A stretch of 64,000 bases of DNA from Mesodorylaimus sp. YZB2_4 (Eukaryota; Nematoda; Enoplea; Dorylaimida; Dorylaimidae). The notes below the pieces were generated by a model. That model saw only the letters and a list, made by a program, of their open reading frames with translations, was not told the origin of the DNA and searched no databases. The position numbers were made by a program, and so were the translations under genes. The stretch covers positions 62,001 to 126,000 of the forward strand of contig JASANH010000754.1 of assembly GCA_030248295.1 (NCBI GenBank), in the 5' to 3' direction. Shown in pieces: positions 33,222 to 46,590 of the stretch. Numbering within the stretch: the first letter of the stretch is position 1; each line of letters starts with the position of its first letter.

Positions 33222-36200
33222 TGCTAGCGCTTCTGTACCTAAAGCAATATTATTTTACTCGTCAATTGTTTTGTGGAGAAATGTGTTTTTTTCAGCGAGT
33301 CCCCTGAGCTTTTCATCGCAATCTCTATTTTGAATTTGGATTTGTTCTTGTGCCGCTTGCTCTTTGGCTGCTTGAGTAATGAGTAAAATATGAATGTGAG
33401 GTGCTTTGAGATTGCGGAAGCTTTCCATCAGCATCGCACGCTGAAGAGCAGGTCGATATCGAGTTCGAATCAATGAACATCACTAATTCACGTGTCTTTT
33501 GGCCATCTCCCATCAAAGACTGTGACTAGCCATGCCTCCATTGCAACCCAGACTGGTCCGAAGATAACACAAGTTTTCTTTCTTCTTTGTTGCCATGCAG
33601 GCGTGTTTACTCTTTCAGCACTATTTCCAGGCAGCTCGACTTGGTGTTTTCGCCGAGCACCTTAAGAGGAGTAGATGCATTCTAGACCTTGATCACCCGC
33701 TGCCAGAACCAACACGTTCATTGCGGCACTGCTAATGAGTGGAGACCGCCTACGGTTAGTTCCGGTATTCCAATTTAGCCTTTCCATTGTATCCATCTCG
33801 TAAGGACACACCGGCATCGCGTGCTTTGCGTGTGCTCCTTTCCAAGTCCCGTGACTGAGTAGACGGCATAGTGGCGGGTGGTCACGTTTAGGCACATCTT
33901 CAGTCCTATCGAAGACTGAAGCACACGGCGGCTATGTTTGGTATTGTTCTAGAAGGTACTCGGGCATTGACTCAACTTTGCCAAAGCTCTACGCTGCTAA
34001 GAAACAAGAGTGATGCGGCCGGAGTATCCATTGCCTCGATACCACCGTGGCTCAACGATCGCTACCACTGCCTAGACCCGGCTGGATTTGCTGTAACAAA
34101 TGAGAGACCCCACTTGGCTGCTATTGAATTTACATTGCGCGTTATCTGAGCGGTAATAAATTTTCCATGAGTTGAGGGGAGTTCATTTTCTAATTTTATT
34201 CCTTCCCATTCTCGATATATTGGATATTTGACAGTTCGTAATCGAACAACAGGGCCGACGAGATCTCCTCTCGTTGACTTTATTCCGAAACTGACATTTC
34301 TTGTCTTTAGGGTCATTAGTTATTCTCTAGTACAGCTCGTTGCTTATTTGTCTCCTCACCTGAGTGCAGTCGAGATCATTATCCTTGGTCCAGACAGGGC
34401 CAGAGGCTTCGTAGCTGCGACTATTAATCCTTCGAAATGACCTTTGGAAGGAAAAGGAAAGAAGCCCAGATTGAGGCCCAATTGTAATTTTTTTCAAACC
34501 CTCTTCTGATTGGATTAGAGCTTCGGTAGATTCTCAAGCAGTCATTACTTTAGGCGTGACTTGAATACTGGATTAGTCTGGAGCCGGCTCTTCTCTCGGA
34601 CAGAAGGAGGCAGCAGAATATTATCGTTTAAAACAATGATTGCTGGGAAGGTCCGTATTTGGACAGGTTTGCAACGCCATGTTTGGCTGTTGAGAACTTG
34701 ATCTGCAAAAGATGTTTTTTAAAGACAAGAAAAGCTTTCGCTTAGCAAGCCCCTCCTTTGTCGATGAGTTGCTGGCTGGTTCGAGTGATTGGAGAAAAAC
34801 GTTTCTTTTTTTCGCCATGTTTGAGAATAGCTTTTCGAACTCAGTTTCTTTGACGCAGATTCAGCAAAGCGTGTCATCTACATATTCACTTTAGAAAAAC
34901 TTGTTCCAATTTACACCTGTGAAATTTCGTTCGCGTGTACACTCTGGACACCAGCAGGGGAGTTAACAAAAGCGGGGATTTGAAGCCCGGCTGTAGACTA
35001 GGACCTTTTGTTAGCATTTTCTCCTCTTCCTATTTCAAATCCTTCATCGGCCAAGGATTAGGAAGGAGAGGCCTTGCTCGAGTCGAGGTTGTCGCTTCGA
35101 CGTTTCCTGGTTTGGGATTTTAGGCAGGCTCTCCGTTCAAACCTGTTGCACTGGTGACATGTATGATCTGCTGATGTCGAAAGGGAGCAGCTGCTTGGAC
35201 TCCAAGCTGAGAACTGTTCACAAATTCGATTGGGTAAGGATGGATGGTGTTTTTCTCTGGTATTGGCATTGTTGTATTGGATCCTTGGGAACTGGAAAAA
35301 TCAATTGAAGAGGGGGATTCGATCGGCTGCGTGATTATTCTTCGCCTCCCTCAGGTAGTGATTGATAATCAGTCTTATGGATGTATAGAGTGAACACGCA
35401 CGACAAAACTGGCCGCCGCCCTACCATTTGTTTGTTGATAGATAACGGATATACGAGCGGGTACTGCCACCTGAACTAGCAGGGGCGTGACTGGCTGCTT
35501 GAACAGGTCGATGCCGGAATATTATACGAATTGCTAATCGATTTTTGCATGACTCATTTTCGCTTAATTTTTGTCAGATCTGACGACAAGGTGGGGACGT
35601 GGTTGGGCAACCCTGGCAATGAATCAGATAAATTTTGGGTCCCGTGATGCATTTGAGTTTGGGTAATTCAATTGCCGAATATGGTGGCAGCTATAAATAC
35701 TGGCAGAAACTCTTAGAATATCGATTGAGCTAGTCGTAGAAAAGGGCCGATTGAGTTTGGTGAATGCTGAGTGGCTAATCCTTTTGCTTATACGAAAAGA
35801 AAAAAGTCATTATTTGAATTTATGCACTCGAATGGATTTCGAGAGGACTCGAGTCTTCCATGCGGCTTATTTAAGATGAATTGACACAAAATCGATATCG
35901 TTCGGGGTCGGATGTTACAATAGAATTGATGACCCTATTTGAAATTTTTTAAACGCAATGTCCTTTGTGTAGATTTCAATCGAAGCTTACTCTCTTTGAG
36001 CGAAAGTTGGATGGAGCTATCTTTGAATGGTAATAGCGGCTTTAGTGTTTACATTTCTGTTGACCCTTTTTTCGTGCTGCCATTTCAACGTTTACGCCGA
36101 AGACTTCTTTGCGATGCAGAGGGGGTGTGGAAGAGTCGTCTTCTTTGCCCCTTACTCCCAGAGGCCACTCCTACAGGGCAGCTTGGTTCAAGAACAAGTT

Positions 36201-36758
36201 AAGTCATTTCTCCGATTTATGACATCTATACTTACTTTAGTGCAGCCTTGTCACGTGCACAATCTTCTTGAGGATTCCTTTTGACCGTCTTGTTTTTTTC
36301 TTTGACCTAATTTATTCATACGGACTGAGCATTACATCCGCGGCCCGAGTATGACTGACACACGTGGCATGCTAGTCGCGGAGTGACTGCGAAGCCTTCG
36401 GTCAATCAGCTGTCAGCACAGAACTGGGGAGGGGCTCCTGGAATTGATGATGTCGCTTTGCTTTCGTTGACGCCAAGTTCTCTGGCTCCTGCTGCGAGAG
36501 CAGATGGGTGGTGATGTGGGAAGTATCATGTTTGGCCTAGACCCTACTATACAAATACAGCTAGTCTTGCACCTACTTTTATGCTTCCTTAGCTATGTCG
36601 CCTTTACGCCCTCTTTGACTGCCTGTAGGCTTTTTATGACGCCGAGACGATTCTTTTAGATCCTCTTTTTCGTATAGTGAATAAGCATCAGCCCTGCCTG
36701 ACGTTGGAACCTGTTGGTCAAAGGAGTCACGAGGCAACGTTTGCTCTGAGGTTAAAAA

Positions 36759-39700
36759 ATGGGAGGAAAGAGTAGCAAGGCCAAATTATCCAAAGAAGAT
36801 TTAGAATTTTTAAAAAAGAATACAAATTTTACCGAAGATCAAATCAAGGAATGGTACAAAGGATTTGTGGTACGTAGTTAAGATTTATTTGTTTGGAAAC
36901 TGGTTAGTTTATTTTTTTGTAGCAAGACTGCCCGAAAGGTCACTTGTCGAAGGAGCAGTTTATCAAGGTTTACAAGGACTTCTTTCCGGCCGGGTCTGCC
37001 GAAGGATTTTGCGAGCATGGTACGTACTGACTGCGAGGTACCGCCTTATAGAGCACTGGCCTGGTCAAAACCCCCCATGGAAAAGCTGGGGGGAGAGGAT
37101 GGATAGGTGAGACCCTGAAGGGGGAGAAGGGACGACTAACAAGTAGGCAGGGCTGTGCACTGGTCAAATGACACGCTTCTTGGTTCAGCCAGCGCCAACT
37201 GACGGAATGCAGACCGGAAGCTCTTTGCGTCATAGCTTATACACTTTTTAAATGCAGTGCTGACACGTTGGCCTTCTGGCTGGTGGGTGAAAATTGATGG
37301 ACTGGTGATGTTGTCCATGAACGAAGTTTCAAAGTGGGCACGAAAATCTGTCTTCCAGCTGTGCCAGGCTAATCGCATCTCGACGGCCAGACTGACGCGA
37401 GGTGTGACTTATATTTCTGCCTTACGGCAATAAGCTCCTCGGTTTTGACGATTTTGAGATGGGAAGCCGGCGCGAAGGAGCCTGACAGGCGATGATAGAG
37501 TGGATGCTATGTGAGCTTCTGGTGTCAGGATTCCAAAGTGGACCATATTTCTAACTTCTGGTACTTAAGGAGAATTTCATATAGTTTTTGTGCAAGATGG
37601 TTTTTAAAGAACTGAACAGCTGAAGGAATGAACAATATGGTTTTAGAAAATGCTACAGTAGGGAAAATGGTAAATTTTGGGTTCGATTCAGAAATAGTGC
37701 AGTTCAGAACTGTAGATGCTCTGAGAGGAGATGCTGGCTTGGCCGTTTTACAGCCCCGCTAATCATGACCGTAGCCCGTTCAGGCAAAACGGGGTGAAAG
37801 CTTGGTGAAGAAACTGGGGCGGTGAAACCAACAATTGCAATCCCAGGAACGAATCTTTGTGCTCTTCGGGCATTGTTCTTTTTTCTAACTCCAGCAAAAA
37901 GATACTGTCTCGGGTTTGCCACTTGCTGCACGGATTCCAGACCAGAATTCGAAGTACAGTAGAGCTTCTGGGATTGTTGCAATTGAACACTAGCACTAAG
38001 CATTTGTGTTTCTGCATATTTTGCACTCGTGTGCATTACTTTTTTTCTCCACCGTCCAGTGCAGCCTTCCCTTTCTGTTTCTTGAACAATCTATCGTCCT
38101 CGAGGCAATCTTTGTGTGCAACGAAATTCGTAATTTCGAAATTCATGAAGGTCTTGGTCTTGTGCTGTATGTACTCGCAGTTTATCATTTTCGAAATTGC
38201 TAGATTTTGATATTTTGAATTTTTGCATTTGTATCAGATTAAGTCAGCTTTTCCTGCAAGAAAAGTTTAATTCTTGTAATGTTTAGACGCCTAAAAGAAG
38301 TCATTAGAAATGAATGATCAAAGTGTGGGACAAACGCTTTTGCGAAAGCTGGCCGTTTCCATGCCCATCCAGGTTACTGGTGATTGCAAATGCACACAAG
38401 GAAAGGTGATGTTCCAGTTGCTTATCGACACAAAGAAATACAGTACATAGTCCTCGACTCGCATCTCATTCCTTCAAATTTTTGCACTTATGTTCGAAAT
38501 GTTCAGTTTTCCATTTAATTTTTTTGCTTCGAAAAAACGTGCTGCTTAATATGATTCACTGCACTCTGTTCGCGTTGTACTTCCCAATCATCCTGATTCT
38601 GTATGTCTATGCAAAAACCCACATGAACCAGAGTTTTCCCCAACGGGTCTTTCTCAGAGCCTAATCTGCATACACTGTAACACATTTAATATGGCGCCCC
38701 AGCATTTCTCCCCAGTATATCGCCCTCTGGCAGATTCGTTCTTCATGATCTCTGCTGCCCCAGGGACCTGCATAAAATATGTGGTCAAGTGCGAAAAAGG
38801 GTCTTTGCGAAGGATCAATGTGCTACAACTGGCACGGTGTTCAGACATCCAACTGTGTGTCCAGATTCAATGCATCAGTTGGCATGCAGTTGGTCTGTTA
38901 GACCTCACTCACGAGCTTCAGCAGGCTCGTTATCTCGGGATCCCGACTGGGATTCAGTCAATACTGGTCCTGATTCAGCTGGGATCGGGACGAGTACTGC
39001 AGCTGTTGGAGTCTTTAACACTTTTCGCAATGACCTGTAGTGCCAAGTCTAGTCTGAATTTATGGTGGTACTTCAAGATTGCGGTAGCAAGCAAGGTCAT
39101 TATGTAAGCTATAAAAAGGCGTAAGCCTCTGTTTTGGATAAGCAGACCTGGGAAAAATTCCGCGCGTCGAAGTGTTTCTATTCAGCTGGTTTATACGCCT
39201 CATATAGCCACTGTTGTAGAATACTTTAACCTGCCTTGACGCTGATATCATATCATTCCGCGAACTTTTTGAACCCTTTACATGCTGTTGATTTGAACAT
39301 AGAACTTTTCATCCAAGCACACTTTGCCATCATCCGTTTCTGCCACTTTCCTCGCTCTTGTGCAAGCTGGCATTAGTCAAAACGTGGCTTTGGCTTCTTT
39401 TGGAATTTCGACCCATTTTGTCGGATCAGGGGTCCCCTAGTGAACGCTACAACAGATATCAGTGATATGCAACAGTGCTCTTAATTCCATGCACAGGCCG
39501 AGGATGATATGCCCCTCATGAGGCATGAGAGCATTGTACTTTATGCTGGCTCCTTACCCTAACTAATCGTAAGTTTAATCTTTGGCACGCCAGAAGAATG
39601 ACCGCACCAGTTTATCAGTGAGTGTTTCTTTGATGCCGCTTAGCTTCGAAAGTGGCCAGCTATCGCATTCTCAACCTTGGCTAGCATTCCGAGCTTGATT

Positions 39701-41860
39701 TAGTGATGTATCCAAATACAGCTTTCGTCCTGGAATGTTCAAGTCAGTATTCGTGACTGGATGTGATATAGGATTTGTTCATGGGATTGTCATAGGACAC
39801 AGATTATAGCGTCAGAAGGGCATCACAAAGGTGTACCTGCAGCAGATACACAGAGTGTCGCTCTCTCAAATACCGCGTCCATATACTGTAGTATGCACCA
39901 GGATCCTAGTGATCAGATCCCACAGTTTCGAGTGCATAAGTGAGAAAATGAGTCGCACATCAGTCTTCTCGAAAGATGGCAGGGTGCAGCTACCTTTGCA
40001 GTAGAGAACAGCATGCAAATGTGGACTTTACTGCAGATACCCCTCCCACTTTTGCTAGTGTTTGACCAGTGCCCCTCCCACTCTGACCATTCGCATCTGT
40101 TATAATATCGGCCATTGGAGCATATTAGATATTACGTTAAAAACCAGTAACCTTACTTTTCTCACTAATCGGCGCAACAACACCTGTAACGAGCGGACAG
40201 ATTAAGAGGGAGGGCGGATATGGGCTGTGGGTAGGAGCGAAGATCCCATAGACCAGGATTGTACAGTCCCTTGGGCTAAACTGGAACTTTCAGAACTTGC
40301 CATTAGAAACTTACTTTCTTTTCAGTTTTCCGTACATTCGACACGGATAATTCCGGTTTCATCGACTTTAAAGAATTTCTTCTGGCGATTAATGTGACTT
40401 CAAGTGGGACCCCGGAACGAAAATTGGAGTGGGCCTTTCGAATGTACGACATCGATGGCAATGGAACGATCGATGAAAGAGAGATGATTAAGATCATCGA
40501 AGTATGTCCTGTTCTCCCCCAGTGCATTCCGAGGACTTTGTGTTCACAGGACGGTTTTTCTGTTTTCAGAAGCTCCTCAGATTAGGTCTGTTCTGCCCAC
40601 TCCACCCGACTGTATAAAGGCACAGGTGGCCAGAGGTAACACAAGATTATCTTATCTTCTTTGGGCTCTTCTAGTTGAACAAACTGAAGACCCGCCAAAG
40701 GAACAAGTCCCTGCCGGACAAGTAGCCCTTCCGACTATCTAGACATTCATATTATGTACGCTCGCTGAGCACGCATGCCCTGCCATTTGCAGCAGTATTG
40801 ACCAACATGTTGGAAGCAGCTGTTTCTAATGTCCACATTTTAGGGGCATACAGCCATGACAGAAAAACTTAGTTTTAGTTCCTTACGAGAGTGTGCCAAG
40901 CATCCTTTAAAAAGGGTCGCTCCTGGCTAGGGTCGATCAGGAGGGGTGCGTCATGAGCGGCCTTTCAGAATCACAAGACCTTGAATCCTCACTTGCGTCC
41001 CCCTCACTTATAACCCACGTGTCATACCCGTCCTAAAGTGGCAGGGGTAAAACTGTCATGAGAAATATGGGTGCTTACGTCATAAGGTATTTTTCGAGGA
41101 CATACTTTTTGTGGACCCATTGTTTACCACCACAAACGAGAGTGCCTATGAAGCGTACTGTACATCCCAGAATTGAGACCTTGTACTGTATGATTCGTAC
41201 TTTTTTACAGAACGTATACGCCAGACCTGTTCGAAGTCCTGTAAGGCCCCAGCCAGGTCACTTGCTGCATATCCCCTTTGCAATCCCACACCCGGAGGGG
41301 GTTACAAGCGAGGGATGGGAGAACCAGACTTAATCATCTGCGTAACTGAACATGTTGACGTGACGTGATCATACCTTTATGCCCAGGATTTGATCAGGTA
41401 TTAACAGTTAGGTGGGCCCAACTCACTTCTTTTTTGGAAGTGCTTCTTGCTAAGCTACTTCTGCCCTCGTCCAGGTCCCTATCGGGGTACTCTAACGGGG
41501 GGCAAGCCCCCACCGAAGTGGTCCCTATTTATCTACTTGCTCTTCCTATTTTTCAAGCTGTTACAGTAGGTTGCACCGCCTTCTCACTTCTCTGAGGTCC
41601 AGCGTGTACTGTCAGACAGGAGGCACATCCCAACCTGCGTGCTGACAGAAGCTAACGCTGGATCTTTCTAGGCCATTTACGAAATGCTTGGTCCTGAAGT
41701 GACACGATCGGCCGAAGACTCGCCTAGGAAAAGAGCCAAAATGATTTTCGACAAAATGGATGCAAACAGGGATAAAATGTTAACATTGAAGGAATTTGTG
41801 GATGGCTGCCTCGCCGATAAGGAGCTCTTTCAGATATTGACTAACGAAGTCAAGAAGTGA
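36759..41860 (+). CDS. Neuronal calcium sensor family protein A (recoverin/visinin-like)
   Basis: NCS proteins are myristoylated EF-hand calcium sensors acting at membranes of neurons and photoreceptors. Four exons, 36759-36869, 36923-37019, 40326-40501 and 41672-41860, give 190 aa with closing phases. MGGKSSK provides the N-myristoylation glycine and Ser-6. [13 protein letters not shown] is followed by the family-typical non-binding EF1 (CPKG). EF2 [12 protein letters not shown] and EF3 [12 protein letters not shown] are canonical. EF4 [12 protein letters not shown] has Lys where Gly is usual at loop position 6 and may bind weakly. The tail ([17 protein letters not shown]) differs from neurocalcin/hippocalcin ([10 protein letters not shown]), so this is a diverged paralogue. 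A 3.3-kb intron 2 contains no recognised gene. It forms a tandem pair with the gene at 44584. Confidence 0.93.
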
Positions 41861-44583
41861 TATTGTGCATTTGGGTACCTATTTCCTCTTCGTCGTGTCC
41901 GCTTCGTCCTGGTTTGCCAAGTATGCGTGAGGAAGGTGATTGGGACTCGAGTGGCTAGTGCACGTGCTTTAGGTATGGCGGTGGTGGCTAGTGTTTCATG
42001 TACAGTAGGTCGATTTACATTTGGCAGTGTTTTAAAGTCTTGTTGGCTAGTTGATATAGAACGTTCCAATATGCAATACATTCCTGTTAGAGGCTTTTGT
42101 CATGTCTATGATTAATAACCGTTTTCTCAGCCCCCTTTTTGCACTAGCTGGAATAGGTTTGGTCGACGTTCCCTTGTTCGCGAGCCAGCATTGTCTGATT
42201 GATTCCTTACTTGACTCTGGGTTGGAATGCAGAGGGCGTGACGGCTAGCAGTTTGTTTCTAAAAATGAATAACCGGTTGAGAATATTGTTTTCTTGCCTT
42301 TTGTAGCGCTCTCTTGATTTCTCGCTGTCTCCACATTCTGTTTTTGCTAACATAGCGTGAGTGTACTTGATATTGTGAATCGAAAGAAGAGTAGACGATT
42401 TAGTCGGATGAGCCGCAAAGAGTAAGGTTTTTGTAAAAAAATGGGAGCCCCTTTGTCAACAACGAGTGAAAACTATTTGAGTATTTTGTTAGTTCGTGTT
42501 TTGCTGGCGCGTTCGCCTTTTCATTCTGCCCGTCAATGACGGCTGACTTAAAACGAAGCCCTGTCAGGGGCGGCAGTGGGAGCAATTTGGGTAAAATGGT
42601 AAAATATTGCTAATAGGAGATGTTGTTTGAGGGGACGGCTTGTCATTTATCAGAATCGAAGCGAGGAAACCCGTCTTTGCCGCACCCATCGTTCCGGAAC
42701 ATGCACGCTCGCGTGTCCTTTATAGGCAGTGCAGAGGCGAAACGAAAAGCTCGCTGGTACCTAGCCTACTAGCTAAACAAAACTCGATTTTTCGCCATCG
42801 AGACAACCCCGTAGTAGACTCGAGCGGGGTAAGGCGAGCAGGGCAGCGCTTTACCTTGGGCGTGCTTTTCCCTTCTATGGCCCGTCCCTCTCTTCTATGC
42901 AGGACGTAAACGAAGAGAGCGAAGACGCGACTGTTCTCCCCGGCAACGAGCACTGGCCAGCTCCAAAGGCTAAGCCTATGCCCATTGGCTAACTGACACC
43001 TGCCTAGTTTGTATATTTCTTCGGGATAATTACTTTGCGCCCTGCCCCGCACTTTGTTCGCCAGTCGCCAGTGTGCAAATATATCGAACCAATTTACCTG
43101 ACTGGTGTCGGGTGGAAGGCTTTTTGTAGGTGCCTTGGTTTTCTAAGTATGTTTAGCACTTTTTCGATGCTTTTCAAGACACATTTCCATAAAAGGACCA
43201 TAAGCGTTTGTGTGATTTTTTAACCAGATCTGATTACATTAGACGAATTGAGCGCGCGCTTGTGCGAGGGGGAGGGCCAGCAGTGATCTTATTCGTCTGT
43301 AGGCAGATCGCTCTTCCATACACGATCCCGGGAGTGCTCGAGAGCTACACTAATTAATTTTCCCTCTATTATATAATCAGAAGGCGGTATTGTAGTTGAT
43401 CATTGATGCGTTGTGGGGCTTGGACATAGTCGAGTGAAAACCGGAATATTTTATACTAGTTTCCGTGAATGGAGTCTATCGAGTATGTGAGCAGGGCTGT
43501 GAGTTTTCCTGAAACGATTACGTCTATGAGCAATGAGCATACACGATGTTGGCCAGCTTATCCGCCATGGGTGCTCTTTTTCGCCTCTCTTGTATCATGT
43601 GTGAAAAAGGAGGGACTTTTTGCAATGTGGAAGCTCTTGATGGCTAAAGAGCAAATGTATACGGAGTTCTTGATCGGAGCTGAAGAGGGAATGAAATTAG
43701 GTGGGCGACGAGGCGCGAGTGGCTTGTTCTCGTTTGCTTAGGGTTATCGAGTCGGCTTGGACGAGAGAAGCTGTTTTCCAATTCTCTTTCTGCCCGCACC
43801 AATGGCCATATCGGATTGAAGAAAAGTCGTTTCAATTTACCCTCCGTCTCCAATTAGACGTGGCCCGAGGCGTGGACCTTTTTCGTTACTTCATCAAAAC
43901 TATTCATTCGGGCAGATGGGGCAGGGAGGCCTGGCTGACTGATTGACGTCAAGTTGGTCATCCGTTTTTAGAAATCCTTTTTTACTCACACGCCCAGACG
44001 ACTTTCTTTTTTTGACGCTAAAAAGGCGTGTTCGTTTCCGTTTACGTGGAAGAAAAATAACAAAGGTAACAAATCCTAGCAACGGTCTTTTTCGTACAAA
44101 TTAGTGCTTTGTACAAAAAGCGAGCATCCCTTTGAGGGAGCAGTTAAGGGGTGGTTTTATTTACATGGGATGCAAAAAGGACCTCGATCGGAGCCATTGA
44201 ATAGGAAATGGCCGAGGATGGCAATTCACATTATCGCTTGCGGTCGATCTGGTTGTGCCTCTCTGCTAGTATGCCCAGCACGTTGCCGTAAAAGGGACAC
44301 CGATGCGCGCTATTATTCTTCATCCGGTGGTGGTCGACGTCTCGCTTCGTCTTCCCTTTTCCTCACTCACTCAGTCAGTCTGGTAACTACGGCCGCTCCG
44401 TCTTGGCACATTCCAATAGAGGCTTCGTCAGTTCTCTAGTCTTCTATTGTGCCTACCTATACGGGCCCCCTAGACTACCTTGCGGGCGCTGACACTAAAA
44501 AATATCTGTTATTTGTACTCCTTAGACAGGTGAGAAGCAGTGACTAAATCCGACTAGCCACACCTCGCTCGGACAACGAACGG
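41861..44583. other. Spacer between the two calcium sensor genes
   Basis: 2.7 kb with no supported exon. Open frames here lack homology features and splice-site support. It presumably contains the 3' UTR of gene A and the promoter of gene B. Confidence 0.45.
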
Positions 44584-46271
44584 ATGGGACAGAAAGGCAG
44601 TAAACTGAGACCCGAAGTGATCGAAGATTTACGACAACATACAGAATTTACCGAACAGGAAATTCAGGTAAAACTGGTCGTCCTCCGCCCTCTTTGCCTG
44701 AGGTAATCCCCTGCCGCATTTAGGAATGGTACAAAGGCTTCTTGAAGGATTGTCCGTCCGGTCATTTGACAGTGGAAGAATTTAAAAAGTGAGCCTTTGC
44801 AATTGCAATTTGGAGAGGAAAACTAATTTATAGAAGTTTCCTTTCAGAATATATAGCAATTTCTTTCCTTATGGGTATGCCAGAATGGTTCTTGAGTGCG
44901 CTGTTTCTTCGCAGCTAATGCCCATAATTACGTTTCAGGGATGCATCAAAATTCGCGGAGCATGGTATGTAGGTTTTTTCGGTTGATGCTATCTTTGCCA
45001 GGCTCGAATGAATGGGTGCCCTTTGTTGCAGTATTCCGCACATTCGACGCAAATAACGATTGTACAATCGACTTTAGAGGTAACGAGGCACTATCGATTT
45101 TCCTGTGGCCAGGGGTACACGTTCTCGTTATTTTCGGTTCAAGAGTTTCTATGCGCGTTAAGCGTCACTTCACGAGGAAAGTTGGAACAGAAACTTCGAT
45201 GGGCATTTAGCAGTAAGCTTAGTCCACTTATCCTCTCCCCCAATCCCACCATGCCAGCACATTCGCTCCCCTTAGTGTACGACTTGGACGGCGATGGATT
45301 CATTTCTCGTCATGAGATGCTGGAGATAGTTACGGTAAGTGAGGGCTGTTTTCGCGGGAGGAATGTGCTTAAGTGTCTACCACCTAGTCAAGTGGTCCAT
45401 GATTTCCCAGCAGAATATGAGTGCTAGCATGAATACAATAGCAGCTGACGCACGACCGGTGCTGATGATGAGTCAGAAACAGTAGCCTGTACACTGTGAG
45501 ATATAGTGGTCAGCCCCTGCCCCGTCGGGATATAGTTGTGCGTGCTTGCTGTCTCTTTGCCCCTCATCAAGCTTACCGAGGGATTGTGGCGTACTGTAGC
45601 ATTTTTGTCCTTTCTACCATTCCGAGCACTAATTGATTACGGCTCGCGAGTGGGAGGGTTTCTCTGAAGAATTCATTACTGTTGTACAGCCAGGATTGTT
45701 TCTGAGCTTATGCACCAAGGCTGGAATGCGCCCTATTGAAACCAATCATGTGCAATTCTCATTTTTAATTCGGTCTTTCGGTGCTTCATTGTTCAAGAAT
45801 TCATGTCAGTCTAAAATTAAAATAACGCATTCCTTTTTGACAGGCAATATATAAAATGGTTGGCAGTGTTATGAAAATGCCCGAAGATGAGTCGACTCCA
45901 GAAAAACGGACTGACAAGATATTCCGTCAAATGGACAAGAACGTTGATGGTGAGTTGGCCTTGACTCCCTTCCTCATTATTGGTGGCTGGGGATTCATAG
46001 CCGAGTGATGTTATCTTTGTTTTCATTTGCTACTGTCGTCCCGCGGGAGTGCAGTCGCCATAAATAGAGTGATGACGGGAGGATTTATCGGAGCATCGTA
46101 ATCTCCGAGGTGCTCTCTCCGAGCGGAGCATGGCTGTGTTTATGATGCATTTCAGGCAAATTATCGTTAGAAGAATTTATCGAAGGTGCGAAATCGGATC
46201 CGTCCATCGTTCGCCTTTTGCAATGCGACACCGGGCAAGCGGCGGCTCAAGGTGATAAGACTGCAAAATAA
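44584..46271 (+). CDS. Nca: Neurocalcin/hippocalcin-type neuronal calcium sensor B
   Basis: Nine exons (44584-44667, 44724-44788, 44848-44874, 44939-44964, 45032-45079, 45144-45212, 45276-45334, 45844-45949, 46156-46271) give 199 aa with all phases closing; two exons are only 27 and 26 nt. [34 protein letters not shown] is near-identical to vertebrate neurocalcin-delta, including the myristoylation signal. [64 protein letters not shown] and [15 protein letters not shown] also match. EF3 ([12 protein letters not shown]) and EF4 (DKNVDGKLSLEE) are canonical. EF2 reads [12 protein letters not shown], with Cys replacing the near-invariant loop Gly. The C-terminal extension [11 protein letters not shown] is unusual. 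The stop codon lies inside an AATAAA (46267-46272). Confidence 0.95.
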
Positions 46272-46590
46272 AGCGCAGAGTATATTTGGTCATTTTTCTT
46301 ATTTGAGCCGGCTGTGTAAACTCGGACTCCGTAATCCTCTTACATACCACGATGCAGCGCAAATCAACTGCTATGCTTTGTCCATAGGCTATTTTGAGGG
46401 CATCTTAGTCTTTGTACTCTGTGTCGTACTTTGTCCCGTGGTCATTTGCTATCATGGTTTCTCGTGCAAGACTTCCAAAGTTTTATTGGACCTTCAACAC
46501 GGGCTGACTGCTTATTTATGCTAAGGGTAAGCGTGTACATGACAACAGCATACGCGAGTGGTGAATGAGAAATGATAAGTAAAGAGCATT
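46272..46590. other. Convergent gap between sensor B and the nuclear receptor
   Basis: About 320 bp of presumed 3' UTRs; no coding signal. Confidence 0.4.

Larger units (their letters stand above)
31526..36758. other. Gene-poor region with repeat debris
   Basis: About 5.2 kb without a gene I can model. It holds a decayed reverse-transcriptase fragment (31921-32172), a TATA box with a short ORF (32298-32472) and a 30-bp direct repeat (32640 and 33192). Several short minus-strand open frames between 33255 and 34820 look protein-like (one with a Gln/Glu-rich coiled-coil stretch near 33260-33400), but they do not connect by phase-compatible splice sites. They may be fragments of a dead gene or retroelement. 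Confidence 0.4.

Noticed and set aside
33898..33921. 8-bp inverted repeat CTTCAGTC/GACTGAAG
   Set aside because: Short stem with no supporting context; expected by chance.
33255..34818. Series of protein-like minus-strand open frames as a multi-exon gene
   Set aside because: Donor and acceptor phases do not close between the frames and I recognise no family; kept only as a note in the gene-poor region entry.
44104..44439. 111-codon plus-strand open frame between the calcium sensor genes
   Set aside because: No domain, codon pattern or splice support; likely random.
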